A DNA stretch of 37,829 nucleotides from Akkermansiaceae bacterium UBA2367 (GTDB taxonomy: Bacteria > Verrucomicrobiota > Verrucomicrobiia > Verrucomicrobiales > DEV007), in the NCBI GenBank assembly GCA_002344525.1, contig DDTJ01000065.1, positions 1-37,829 on the forward strand, in the 5' to 3' direction. The number at the start of each line of letters is the position of its first letter. The first letter of the stretch is position 1. A program made the position numbers and the translations under genes. The notes under the pieces are model-generated. The model was not told where the DNA came from. It saw only the letters and a program-made list of their open reading frames with translations, and did not search any database. Positions 1 through 8,137 of the stretch are shown here, piece after piece.

Positions 1-87
1 AAAACCTGATGCAGAGAAGTATAGCATGGGAATCGCCCCGCCGGTGTAGCTCGCGACAATCAAAAATATCAAAACGGCACGATTCAT
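1..87 (-). CDS. Start of an unknown protein, cut by the window edge
   Basis: An open frame begins with ATG at 87 on the minus strand and runs off the left edge (29 codons visible). It starts MNRAVLIFLIVASYTGGAIP, which has one basic residue followed by a hydrophobic stretch, as in a signal peptide or N-terminal membrane segment. It lies 47 bases downstream of the PSD1 gene on the same strand, so it could be the next gene of that operon. Genes following this PSD1 family often encode a DUF1501 protein, but the visible residues do not show that family. No clear ribosome binding site is seen. The function is unknown. Confidence 0.4.
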   Translation of the reverse strand, partial: MNRAVLIFLIVASYTGGAIPMLYFSASGF

Positions 88-134
88 TGCGATTCAGGTC
101 ATGAGATGTCTGGATTTAAGGCGAACGGTTCCGA

Positions 135-3100
135 TCAGTAACGGGTTATGGTCTCCTGCGCGTTCAACAGAACCCTCGCCACTTGCGTCCATGCGGCGTG
201 CTCGGTGGCATCAAGGTCCGCCTTCGGAGCGATGCCGATGGAGAGGAGCTTCGTGGCTTCTTCGGGAGCCTCTCGGTAGGTCTCCCGCTGCTTGGTCAGG
301 AACGAAGCCAAGCTTTCCAACTCCTTCGCCTTGGGTTCGCGGTTCATCGCCAGCCGGAATGCCGCCGCTAGCCTCGCCCGGTCGTCGTCCGCCTTTTCCC
401 CGAGCAACCTCTCCGCGAACACCCGCGCCGCTTCGACGAACGCGGGATCGTTCAACAGCGTCAATGCCTGTTGCGGTGTGTTGCTCAGCGTCCTCGCGGC
501 GGCGCATTCGTCGCGGGCGGGGGCATCGAAGTTCGCCATCATGGGATGGAGGAAGGTGCGCTGCCAGTGGGTGTAGACCCCGCGCCGCCATTGACGTTCG
601 TCGGTGTCGGCGATGTAGTCGCGGTTCGGGAACTGCAAGGCGGCGTAGTAGCCCTCGGGCTGGTAGGGCTTCGCGCTGGGGCCGCCGATCTCGTCGAGCC
701 GCAGCAGCCCGGCGATGGCGAGGGCGTTGTCGCGGACGAACTCCGCCTCCAGTCGTCGCGGATTTTGCGAGGCGAGGAGACGGTTTGCCGGATCGACGGC
801 GAGGGCCTCCGGCTGGTAGGAACTGCTCTGGCGGTAGGCTTCGCTGGTGACGAGAAGCCGCACCATGTGCTTCAGATCCCAACCCGATTCGCGGAACTCG
901 ACGGCGAGCCAGTCGAGCAGTTCGGGATGCGAGGGCAGCTCGCCCTGCGAGCCGAGGTCGTCGACGACGGCGCTGAGCCCGGTGCCGAAGAACATCGACC
1001 AGAGCCGGTTCATCACGGTGCGGGCGGTGATGGGGTTCGCGTCGGAGACGATCCAGTTGGCGAGGTCGAGGCGGGTGAGGCGTTTTTCCTCGCTGCTTTC
1101 GAGGCGTCCGGGGAGGAAGGACGGCGTCGCGGGGAGGACGACCGGACCGCTATCGTCCTGCCAGTTGCCGCGCGGCAGGACGCGGACTTCGAGGGGGTTT
1201 TCTGCGGCTTTCGTCACCATCGTCCAAACGCGGCCTTTGAAGAGTTCGTGCTCCTTCGCGGCGAGAGCGTGGGCCGTGTCGCAGGCGGCGCGGTCGTGCG
1301 CGGTGGCGAGGAGGAAGGCCGTGGTGGCGAGACGCGATTGGGCCGGGTCTCGGTCCTTTGGTGCCTTGGTCAGGGCGGCGAGGATTTCCGGCGCGGCGGT
1401 TTCGAGAGGGGCGGTTGCGGCGAACGGGGAGACGGAGAGCCGAAGGGGCAGGAGATTGTCGCCTCCGAGGACGGCCACGAGTCGCTCTCCCGGTTTCAGG
1501 GCGAGGGGATCGGTGAGCAGCCAGACCGCCTCGGGGGAGGATTCGCCCTCCACTTCAAAGGGCAGCCGCCATTCGGAGCCGAGTCCGATGACCTCGGCGC
1601 CGGAGCGGTAAGTGAGCCGTTTTGCGGTGGCTTCGCCGATGCGGAGTCCGATTTTCCGGGCGTTGCCTTCGGCGTCTTGTGCTTCCAGGGCGAAGGTGAG
1701 CGACTTGCCGAGAAGGGAGGCGTAGGGCTCGGGGGCAATCTCGTCCTTCGCGATGGTGAGCTTGATGGCGGCGAGGGAGGGAAGGTCTCCGGACTCGAGG
1801 ACGATCCGCGCCGTCTCTCCTTGGCCGAGTCCCTTGTCGGCGACAAAGGAGCGCTGCGGGGAGAGCGTGGCGGCGCGGTTTTCCAAGGGCTTGCCGCCCT
1901 TGTGGATGGAGGAGCTGGCGGGCGTCAGCGGAATCCAGCCGTCGGGATTGGCCTTGAGAAAGGGGGCGAGGCTGGCCTCCCATTCCGCCTGCGCGGCGGA
2001 CGCGCTGGCATCCGCCGCGAGCTTCTCGACCGTCGCGGCGAGGTGCTGGTCGAGGGCGGCGACGACCTCGGTGTGGCGTTTCTTCAGCCAAGGGCTTTCC
2101 ACCTCGATCTCGGGAGGGAAGGGATGGTCGTTGTTGAAGCCGCGTAGCTCCGGCACGGGAGTGTAGCTGGCGTCCGCGTAGTAGCCCCATTGCTTCACGT
2201 CGGCGAAGAAAGCCTGCAACTCGTAGAAGTCGCTGGCCTTGATCGGGTCGAATTTGTGGTCGTGGCATTCCGCGCAGCCGAAGGTGCTGCCGAACCAAGC
2301 CGCCGCGACGGAGCGGACGCGCTCGGCCCCGTATTTGGCGAGGTATTCCTTCGGCTGGGCTCCACCCTCTCGGGTCATCATGTTGAGACGGTTGTACCCA
2401 GTGGCGACGAGTTGCGCGGTCGTCGGATTCGGCAGGAGGTCGCCGGCGAGTTGCTCACGGGTGAACTGCTCGAAGGATTTGTTCCCGTTGAAGGCGTCGA
2501 TGACGTAGTCGCGGTAGGGGAAGATGCGCTGGTTCTGGTCGCCGTGGAAACCGACGGTGTCGGCGTAGCGGGCGATGTCGAGCCACCAGACGGCCATGCG
2601 CTCGCCGAAGTGAGGGGAGGCGAGGTAGCGGTCGATGAGCGCTCCCCATTCCGTTTCGGTGAGCGGTGAACCGTCTACCGAATGGGGCGGCAGCCCGGTG
2701 AGATCGAGGGAAAGGCGGCGCTCCAGCACCTGCGGAGGGGCTGCGGGGGAGGGCTTCAATCCTTTCTCCGCGAGCTTCACGCGGAGGAAGGCATCGACGG
2801 GATGTTCGCTCCCGCGTCTTTGGGGAAGTTCGGGCCGGGTGAGGGGTGTGTAGGCCCAATGCGACTCGTAGACCGCGCCTTCGGCGACCCAGCGTCGGAA
2901 GAGTTCCTTCTGCTCGGGGGTGAGCGGCTTGTGCGCCTTCTCCGGCGGCATCGGGTCGTCCTCGTCGAAAATGCGGGCGATGATCTCGCTCGCCTCGGGG
3001 TCGCCGGGCATGATGGGCAGGACGCCGTCCTCGGTCTCCTTGACCGCTTCCTCGCGCAGGTCGAGGCGCAGGCCCGCCTCGCGCGTCTTCGGGTCGAAAC

Positions 3101-3221
3101 CGTGGCAGTGGAAGCAGGTGTCCGACAGAATGGGTCGGATGTCACGATTGAAGCGGACCGGCTCCGCTGCCGCGGCGATCGCGGGAAGGGCGAGGGCGAA
3201 CAGGGACAGGGGGGATTTCAT
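135..3221 (-). CDS. PSD1 and planctomycete cytochrome c domain-containing protein
   Basis: An exported protein of about 1028 residues with the architecture PSCyt1 (planctomycete cytochrome c) - DUF1549 (PSCyt2) - DUF1553 (PSD1). I chose the ATG at 3221 because it gives a signal peptide (MKSPLSLFALALPAIAAAAE); the upstream in-frame ATG at 3275 would put 18 extra residues before it. A heme-binding motif CFHCH lies at residues 36-40, in the usual context of RDIRPILSDTCFHCHG. A second CxxCH (CAECHDHKFDPI) lies in DUF1549, where it is typical of the family. The C-terminal third holds the family's NRLW, PSHPELLDWL and TPQQALTLLND-type motifs. The family is abundant in Planctomycetes and Verrucomicrobia, often in polysaccharide-degradation loci. 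The biochemical role is unproven; a periplasmic redox function is inferred. Confidence 0.93.
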   Translation of the reverse strand: MKSPLSLFALALPAIAAAAEPVRFNRDIRPILSDTCFHCHGFDPKTREAGLRLDLREEAVKETEDGVLPIMPGDPEASEIIARIFDEDDPMPPEKAHKPLTPEQKELFRRWVAEGAVYESHWAYTPLTRPELPQRRGSEHPVDAFLRVKLAEKGLKPSPAAPPQVLERRLSLDLTGLPPHSVDGSPLTETEWGALIDRYLASPHFGERMAVWWLDIARYADTVGFHGDQNQRIFPYRDYVIDAFNGNKSFEQFTREQLAGDLLPNPTTAQLVATGYNRLNMMTREGGAQPKEYLAKYGAERVRSVAAAWFGSTFGCAECHDHKFDPIKASDFYELQAFFADVKQWGYYADASYTPVPELRGFNNDHPFPPEIEVESPWLKKRHTEVVAALDQHLAATVEKLAADASASAAQAEWEASLAPFLKANPDGWIPLTPASSSIHKGGKPLENRAATLSPQRSFVADKGLGQGETARIVLESGDLPSLAAIKLTIAKDEIAPEPYASLLGKSLTFALEAQDAEGNARKIGLRIGEATAKRLTYRSGAEVIGLGSEWRLPFEVEGESSPEAVWLLTDPLALKPGERLVAVLGGDNLLPLRLSVSPFAATAPLETAAPEILAALTKAPKDRDPAQSRLATTAFLLATAHDRAACDTAHALAAKEHELFKGRVWTMVTKAAENPLEVRVLPRGNWQDDSGPVVLPATPSFLPGRLESSEEKRLTRLDLANWIVSDANPITARTVMNRLWSMFFGTGLSAVVDDLGSQGELPSHPELLDWLAVEFRESGWDLKHMVRLLVTSEAYRQSSSYQPEALAVDPANRLLASQNPRRLEAEFVRDNALAIAGLLRLDEIGGPSAKPYQPEGYYAALQFPNRDYIADTDERQWRRGVYTHWQRTFLHPMMANFDAPARDECAAARTLSNTPQQALTLLNDPAFVEAARVFAERLLGEKADDDRARLAAAFRLAMNREPKAKELESLASFLTKQRETYREAPEEATKLLSIGIAPKADLDATEHAAWTQVARVLLNAQETITRY

Positions 3222-3319
3222 CGGGGCCGGATTCGCTGTGTTCCCTACAGGATAACGGGAAATGCTCTGGGCCAAAAGGCGTAAATGTGTGCGTAACGAG
3301 GAGTCGGATTGGGAAGAAT

Positions 3320-3349
3320 TTGTTTGAAAATTATCATAATTATTATAAA
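3320..3349 (+). promoter_or_regulatory. Possible sigma-70 type promoter for the DUF6875-GNAT pair
   Basis: The gap between the divergent PSD1 and DUF6875 genes becomes strikingly AT-rich from about 3318 to 3362. Within it TTGTTT (3320-3325) and TATAAA (3344-3349) are 18 bases apart. Transcription would start about 3356, only about 10 bases before the ATG at 3365, so the leader would be very short. The call rests on the hexamers and local composition only. Confidence 0.4.
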
Positions 3350-3364
3350 ATTCATATTAACAAG

Positions 3365-4117
3365 ATGCCAACCCTTTCCCTCCCGCCACGACGGTCTCCG
3401 GGACTCGACCTCCTCCCGGTCGAGCGCGCTCTCGACGAGGCGGGTCTGATCGCGTCGGGCCTTTCCCCGGACCAAGCGGAGGCTCTCGCGAAGTGCGCGG
3501 CGTGGACCACGACCTATCCCCTGAAGCGCGTCCAGAAGCGCCGCCGGGTCGAGGCGATCTGCCCGATGCTGGCCCCGGCCCTCGCGGCCCGGGGGCTTTC
3601 CTTCGCGGCGGCGGACCTCGGGGAGAGGGAGCCGTCCTTGGAGCGGCTCGACGATCTTCTCCGCGAGGCGGCGGATGCCTTCGAGTCACTCGACTGCGGC
3701 GACCCGCGCTTGCGCTGCCTCGTCCTCGTGGTGCCGGGGGTGCGCGGGGCGCGGCTGCTCGAAGCGACGGCCCCCTCGCGAGGGATCAAGGACGAGCTGC
3801 TCCGTCGAGGCATCCTCGCGGGGGAGTTCTTCCCGAGCTGCCCCTTCGCGACGACTTTCAATCCCCGGCTCTTTGCCCTGCGCTCTCCCGCGCCGATGTA
3901 TGTGCTGCGCACGCTGCTGGAGTCGGACTGGCGCTTCCTCTGCCAGATCCCGGCGTGGCAGCGGACCTACCGCGAGCGCTTCGGCGAGCCGCCCGCGCGG
4001 TTGCGGCATCTCGGTGGCCCGCTATGGCGGCTGAAGCAGAAGATTGGCTGGCGCATCGACGCGCTGCGCCGCCGCTTTTTCCCCGATTCCCGCGAACCTG
4101 TCGAACTCGATCCATGA
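3365..4117 (+). CDS. DUF6875 domain-containing protein
   Basis: A soluble protein of 250 residues resembling the DUF6875 family as I recall it. Family-like features are an early CPMLAPAL segment, a central LRCLVLVVPG strand, a GILAGEFFPSCP stretch where the family usually has a G-x-F-x-P/H pattern, and a following LRSPAPMYVLRTLLESDWRFL helix. No catalytic residues are known for the family, so no function is given. The ATG at 3365 was preferred because it follows the AT-rich promoter region; an in-frame ATG at 3287 would add 26 residues and lie inside the divergent regulatory region. The stop codon overlaps the start of the next gene in an ATGA arrangement (4114-4117), so the two proteins are probably made together. 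Confidence 0.7.
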   Translation: MPTLSLPPRRSPGLDLLPVERALDEAGLIASGLSPDQAEALAKCAAWTTTYPLKRVQKRRRVEAICPMLAPALAARGLSFAAADLGEREPSLERLDDLLREAADAFESLDCGDPRLRCLVLVVPGVRGARLLEATAPSRGIKDELLRRGILAGEFFPSCPFATTFNPRLFALRSPAPMYVLRTLLESDWRFLCQIPAWQRTYRERFGEPPARLRHLGGPLWRLKQKIGWRIDALRRRFFPDSREPVELDP

Positions 4118-5328
4118 GCAATATGAGCATTCCCCCCTGGCCCCGCATTCGGGACGAATTCGCGGTCTCGGCGCACCATCTCCTGCCCGCGTCCGCATTC
4201 GATTCCGCTCCGTCCGCCCTTTCCGGCAGGGGGGATTTCGTCGTCCACGAGACGCTCGCCGCTTTCGACAGGATCGAGAGCGCCTGGCGCGCGCTGACCC
4301 CGAGGAACGCCTCGCCCTTCCAGACCTATGCGTGGAACTCGGCTTGGTATCACTGCTACGCCATTGGAAACCTGCGGCCTCTGGTGTTCGAGCTCCGCCG
4401 CGGCGGGGCCACCACCGCGATCCTGCCCTGCTATCGCGAGGGGAAAACGGTGCGCCTCGCCGGGGACCGCATCTGCGACTACCAGGACGTCGTCGCCGAC
4501 GACCGCGAGGAGATCGCGGCGCTGCTCCGCCACGCCCGCGCCTGGCTGGACCGGGAGGGGAGGGGCTGCCATTTCCGCTTCGAGAAACTGTCGAGTGAGG
4601 GGGCTCTCTACGCCGCCCTGCATGATCCTGAGCGACTTCCGTCCCATTCCTTGAGCTTCGAGAAGTCCTTCGCGCCCTGCCCCTGCGCGGACCTGAACGG
4701 TGGGCTGGAGGGCTATCTCGCCTCCCTCCCGAGGAAGATGCGGGGGGACCTGCGCCATTCCCTGAATCGCTTCGAACGCGAGGCTCCCGGGGCGGAAGCC
4801 ACGATCCTGCGTGGTGCCGACATCCGCGTCGAGGATCTCTGGAGGGCCGCCTCCTTCCACGCCACGCATTTCCGAAAGGACGGCGATAGTCCCTTCCGGG
4901 ACCACCGTTTGATCGACCTCTTCGCCCGCGTCGCGAAGGATCCCGAGGTCGGTTTCCAGCTTTCCTTCCTGACGATGGGTCGCGAAGTGCTCGCGGTGGA
5001 TTTCGGCTTCGTGAGGGGAGGGCGCTACTACGGATATCTCACTGCTTTCGACGAGACCTATGCCCGTCTCGCGCCGGGGAAATGCCTGCTTTTGAAGCGC
5101 ATCGACCGCTGGGTGGCCGAGGACGGCGTCCACACGCTAGACTTCCTTTCTGGCGACGAGCACTACAAGCGCGGCTTCACCGGCGGCGCCGCCTACCGCG
5201 TCTGGTCGATGCGCCTCATGCCCGACGATTTCCGCAACCGCGTCCGCCAAGCGGGGCTGGAATCCAACAAACAGTTTCGCCGACTCGCGAAGCGGGCGCT
5301 GGGGATGGACAAAGGGCTGGCGAGGTGA
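4114..5328 (+). CDS. GNAT family N-acetyltransferase (CelD/BcsL-like, Acetyltransf_6)
   Basis: A 404-residue acyltransferase of the double-GNAT type seen in CelD/BcsL and FemAB-like proteins. The N-terminal half has the family-like sequence TPRNASPFQTYAWNSAWYHC, and the second half has the acceptor fold with GYLTAFDETYARLAPGKCLL and LDFLSGDEHYKRGF, the usual end of the Acetyltransf_6 domain. Its start overlaps the DUF6875 stop by four bases (ATGA), which indicates translational coupling. In other bacteria such enzymes modify polysaccharides or lipids. The substrate here cannot be read from the sequence, and the DUF6875 partner is the only context clue. A longer frame continues upstream from 3493 but is only a shadow within the DUF6875 gene. 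Confidence 0.85.
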   Translation: MSNMSIPPWPRIRDEFAVSAHHLLPASAFDSAPSALSGRGDFVVHETLAAFDRIESAWRALTPRNASPFQTYAWNSAWYHCYAIGNLRPLVFELRRGGATTAILPCYREGKTVRLAGDRICDYQDVVADDREEIAALLRHARAWLDREGRGCHFRFEKLSSEGALYAALHDPERLPSHSLSFEKSFAPCPCADLNGGLEGYLASLPRKMRGDLRHSLNRFEREAPGAEATILRGADIRVEDLWRAASFHATHFRKDGDSPFRDHRLIDLFARVAKDPEVGFQLSFLTMGREVLAVDFGFVRGGRYYGYLTAFDETYARLAPGKCLLLKRIDRWVAEDGVHTLDFLSGDEHYKRGFTGGAAYRVWSMRLMPDDFRNRVRQAGLESNKQFRRLAKRALGMDKGLAR

Positions 5329-5371
5329 TCCGTTTCGCCGTAGCCGCGGCCTTCGTCGAGCAGGATGAAAA

Positions 5372-5731
5372 TGGTGGAGGTGAGGGGAGTCGAACCCCTG
5401 TCCTAAAAGCCGTCGCACCGGACTTCTACATGCTTAGTCGGTCTTTTGATTTAGGAGAGGCGGCTTCGACAGACAGAATCCGTTCCCTCCGATGGCCACT
5501 GTAACCTCTCGTCCCCTCCGCCGGACCCCCGCGGCAGGACCAGCCTGCAAAAGTGGCGCGAGGAAGCTCAGCAGGCGTCGGCTCCTTCGCGTGGCAGCTC
5601 AATTAGGCCGCCAGAGCAAGTTCAGGTTCGTTATTTGCGTTTGTTTTTTGAGCGGCTTTTTACGAGGCCAGCCGATCAACCTCGGCATGCTGTCAGGTTC
5701 TCAAACCTTCAGTCGAAACCAGTACACCCCC
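5372..5731 (-). ncRNA. ssrA: Transfer-messenger RNA (tmRNA)
   Basis: A complete one-piece tmRNA of 360 nt on the minus strand. The 5' end GGGGGUG (5731-5725) pairs over 7 bp with CACCUCC near the 3' end, followed by a discriminator A and an encoded CCA (5374-5372). The T arm with GGGGUUCGACUCCCC and the conserved 5' sequence GGUUUCGAC are present. The tag reading frame lies at 5638-5603. The RNA rescues stalled ribosomes with SmpB and tags the nascent chain for proteolysis. A promoter is visible about 30 bases upstream, so a short 5' leader would be trimmed by RNase P. Confidence 0.97.
5603..5638 (-). other. tmRNA proteolysis tag reading frame
   Basis: The resume codon is GCA and the frame reads ANNEPELALAA followed by TAA. 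With the alanine carried by the tmRNA itself, the appended tag is AANNEPELALAA. It ends in the usual ALAA recognised by ClpXP-type proteases. Confidence 0.93.
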
Positions 5732-5759
5732 GTTTGATTGGGAATCCAACCGGAGAGGG

Positions 5760-5788
5760 AAGATAGGGCCTCGCCCGCGAAAAGGCAA
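5760..5788 (-). promoter_or_regulatory. Promoter of the tmRNA gene
   Basis: On the minus strand TTGCCT (5788-5783) and TATCTT (5765-5760) are separated by 17 bases. They lie just downstream of the TIGR03943 stop codon at 5811. The predicted start is about 20-25 bases before the mature 5' end of the tmRNA. The spacing is ideal, but the hexamers are only partial consensus matches. Confidence 0.5.
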
Positions 5789-5810
5789 GGGGGCTTCGTT
5801 CCGGTCCTTT

Positions 5811-6989
5811 TCAGAAGAGCAAGCCGTCGCTCGGTTCGGCCGTGGCTTCGATGCGCTCGATGCGGATCAGGGGGATGATCTCGTCGTTCTCGTTGGCGTA
5901 GTGGAGCTTGCCGTAGAGCTTGTACCAGCCCATCTCGGTGTATTCGGGCGGGGCCTTGCCGAAGTCGATGGGGATGGAGAGGGGGCGGGCGTCGGCGGCG
6001 CAGCATTCGATGAAAAGGCGGAAGGCTTTGAGACGGGTCTTGTCGGGGTTGTGGAGGGTCTCCTCCATGAGCTGGGCGGTCGTCTCGACGGGGATGCCTT
6101 CCATCACTTCCATCAGCTCGCGGTCGCCTGCGGTGTAGAAGATCTGCGGCACGTCGAGGAGGAATTCGCCCTTCTCGTTCTGCGGGACCATCTTTTTGAG
6201 GTCCTCGATGGTGAAGCTTCCCCAAGCCTCGCCGGCTTTGTTGTCCTTGGGTTCGGGCGGGGTGTCGGCTTGGCCGGGGGTGGTTCCGTCCGCCTCGGAC
6301 GCCTCGATCCCTTCGCGGGTGTAGGGATTGCCCACCGGAGCGTCCGGGGTGCGGGGCGGGGATTTCGCGGCGATGCGCATCTGCATCATCTGCCGCTCGA
6401 TCTTGCCCCATTTCGCGAGGTAGCCAGCGCTGAATTTGTCGTGCGAGTAGCCGGTCGTCACGAGGAGGGGCACGAGAAGGACGAGCAGGGAGAAGACGAG
6501 GCCCGAGGGGCTCTCCTCGTGGTCGTGATGAGGGTCGTGGCTATGGGAGTGATCGTGCTTGTGTTCGTGGCCATGCTCGTGGTCGTGACCGCAGCAAGCG
6601 TGGTCGTCCCCGTGCTCATGCTCATGGGAAGGGCCGTGCTCATGGTGGTGGTCGGAATGCTCGTCTTCGTGCCCGTGGTCGCAGCAAGCGTGGTCGTGAT
6701 GAGGGCCGTGGCCATGATCGTGGGAATGGTCATGATCGTGCCCGTGATGGTGGTCGTGGTCGCAAGTGTCGCCGTGGGCGTGGTCGTGGGTGCAGACGCC
6801 GACTTCGCGGTTGCGGTTCAGGAAATTGAAAGCCGCGAGGAGGAGGAAGCCGATCCCTGAGAGCAGGGCGTAGATGCGGAAGCTGGGGTCGAGGTATTTC
6901 TCGATGCGTCCGCTCGTGTAGAAGTAGAGGAAGACGACGCCCCAGACGATCAGGGTGAGGATCGCGAGGGTCTGGAGGAATTTTTTCAT
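5811..6989 (-). CDS. TIGR03943-family putative permease subunit (YcgQ/DUF1980-like) with a His-rich linker
   Basis: A 392-residue membrane protein resembling YcgQ of Bacillus. There are two N-terminal transmembrane segments (about 5-24 and 37-55), then a hydrophilic linker, a third membrane segment (about 162-180), and a C-terminal globular domain with IPIDFG and PPEYTEMGWYKLYGKLHY motifs. The linker (about 66-157) holds 39 histidines by my count, plus cysteines, and contains the motif HACCxHxHE twice, 30 residues apart, which suggests internal duplication. Such a segment would bind transition metals, most likely zinc. It lies 31 bases after the permease gene on the same strand, the usual pairing for this family. 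Metal export or import is inferred, not shown. Confidence 0.87.
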   Translation of the reverse strand: MKKFLQTLAILTLIVWGVVFLYFYTSGRIEKYLDPSFRIYALLSGIGFLLLAAFNFLNRNREVGVCTHDHAHGDTCDHDHHHGHDHDHSHDHGHGPHHDHACCDHGHEDEHSDHHHEHGPSHEHEHGDDHACCGHDHEHGHEHKHDHSHSHDPHHDHEESPSGLVFSLLVLLVPLLVTTGYSHDKFSAGYLAKWGKIERQMMQMRIAAKSPPRTPDAPVGNPYTREGIEASEADGTTPGQADTPPEPKDNKAGEAWGSFTIEDLKKMVPQNEKGEFLLDVPQIFYTAGDRELMEVMEGIPVETTAQLMEETLHNPDKTRLKAFRLFIECCAADARPLSIPIDFGKAPPEYTEMGWYKLYGKLHYANENDEIIPLIRIERIEATAEPSDGLLF

Positions 6990-7020
6990 GACCGGGGAAG
7001 GGGAGGGGATTCCGGGGGGA

Positions 7021-7989
7021 TCAGAGCCGGATCCAAACGTAGCTCATCACCCCGATGACGACAAAGAGCGCGATGGCGAGGGAGACCACGAAGCGCGACT
7101 TGAAGACGGAGAGATACATGAAGACGAGCTTCACATCCATCATCGGGCCGAAGACGAGGAAGGCCAGCTTGGCGGAGGTCGGTACGGGGAAGTTCGCCGC
7201 GATGAAGGCGTCGGAGGTGCTGCAGAGGCTGAGGACGAAGGCCAGCACCATCATCAGCCCGATGCCCGTGGCTTCGCTCTGGTTGAAGACCATGATGAGG
7301 TCTTCGGTGACGTAGGCCTTGAAGACCGAGGTGATGGCGACCCCAATGGTGAAGTACATCGCCGTTTCGAGGAAGTCGCGCATCGTCGTGCGCATCGCGA
7401 GGACGAGGCGGTTCGGCGAGGGCGCGTCGTCGTCCGCCCGGGGCGCGTCGAACCCCGCCAGGGCCGCGCCGGAGGAGTTCGGGATGATCCCCGACCGGAG
7501 GATGGAGTGGTTGCGGAATCTCAGTACCACCAATCCGACGCCGACGGTCACGAGGAAGGCGAGGAGAAGGCGGCCCGAAGTCATGAAGGCAGGGCCGTGG
7601 GCGACCGTCTCCGTGGCCCGCAGGGAGAACTGGCCGACGGAAGTGGAGAAGGCCTTCATCGTGCTCACCGCCACGATGGGGTTGATGATCGGGGCCGAGA
7701 GCATGTAGGTGATGGCGCAGGAGACCGGCAGCCCTTTGCGGATGAGACGGCGGATCACCGGCACCACGGCGCATTCGCAGACGGGGAAGACCGCGCCGAG
7801 CAGCCCGCTCAGGATCACGGCGAGGACTTTGTTCTTCGGCAGCCAGCGGTCGATCAGGCCGGGCGGCAGGTAGGCGTCGATGAAGCCCGAGATCAGCGTC
7901 CCGAGGAGGATGAAAGGTGCCCCTTCCAACAGGATGGAGAGGAAGAGGAGGCAGAAGTCGGTGAAGGGGGTGAGAGGGGCGGGATCCAT
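7021..7989 (-). CDS. Permease (YcgR/DUF318, ArsP_1 family)
   Basis: A 322-residue polytopic inner-membrane protein with about eight hydrophobic segments. Family landmarks are EGAPFILLGTLISGFIDAY near the N-terminus, PVCECAVVPVIRRL with the paired cysteines typical of this permease group, MLSAPIINPIVAVST, and the second-half counterpart LCSTSDAFIAANF. It is the first gene of a two-gene operon with the TIGR03943 protein. The superfamily includes ArsP, which exports organoarsenicals, but pairing with a TIGR03943 partner marks the YcgR/YcgQ type, whose substrate is not established. The start ATG at 7989 puts the first helix close to the N-terminus. Confidence 0.87.
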   Translation of the reverse strand: MDPAPLTPFTDFCLLFLSILLEGAPFILLGTLISGFIDAYLPPGLIDRWLPKNKVLAVILSGLLGAVFPVCECAVVPVIRRLIRKGLPVSCAITYMLSAPIINPIVAVSTMKAFSTSVGQFSLRATETVAHGPAFMTSGRLLLAFLVTVGVGLVVLRFRNHSILRSGIIPNSSGAALAGFDAPRADDDAPSPNRLVLAMRTTMRDFLETAMYFTIGVAITSVFKAYVTEDLIMVFNQSEATGIGLMMVLAFVLSLCSTSDAFIAANFPVPTSAKLAFLVFGPMMDVKLVFMYLSVFKSRFVVSLAIALFVVIGVMSYVWIRL

Positions 7990-8102
7990 TCCGAGGGAAA
8001 CAGGCGGGAATCTAAGATGCCCTCCCCGCGATACGCAAAGGCGGAAATGCGGGCCGTGGGCGGAGTCCGCGAAGTGCGGCGGTAAAAAATTTGAAAAATA
8101 AC

Positions 8103-8131
8103 TTGTTCACAAGAACATTTTACCGTTTAAT
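8103..8131 (+). promoter_or_regulatory. ssb promoter
   Basis: TTGTTC (8103-8108) and TTTAAT (8126-8131) are 17 bases apart. The expected start of transcription (about 8137-8139) coincides with the ssb ATG at 8138, so the message could be leaderless. The -35 element lies inside the LexA palindrome, as expected for SOS repression. Confidence 0.55.
8104..8117 (+). promoter_or_regulatory. LexA operator (SOS box)
   Basis: The palindrome TGTTC-ACAA-GAACA matches exactly the TGTTC-N4-GAACA motif described for LexA of Verrucomicrobia. It overlaps the -35 element of the ssb promoter and ends 20 bases before the start codon. ssb is a classical SOS gene. No lexA gene is present in the window. Confidence 0.75.
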
Positions 8132-8137
8132 GTCCAT

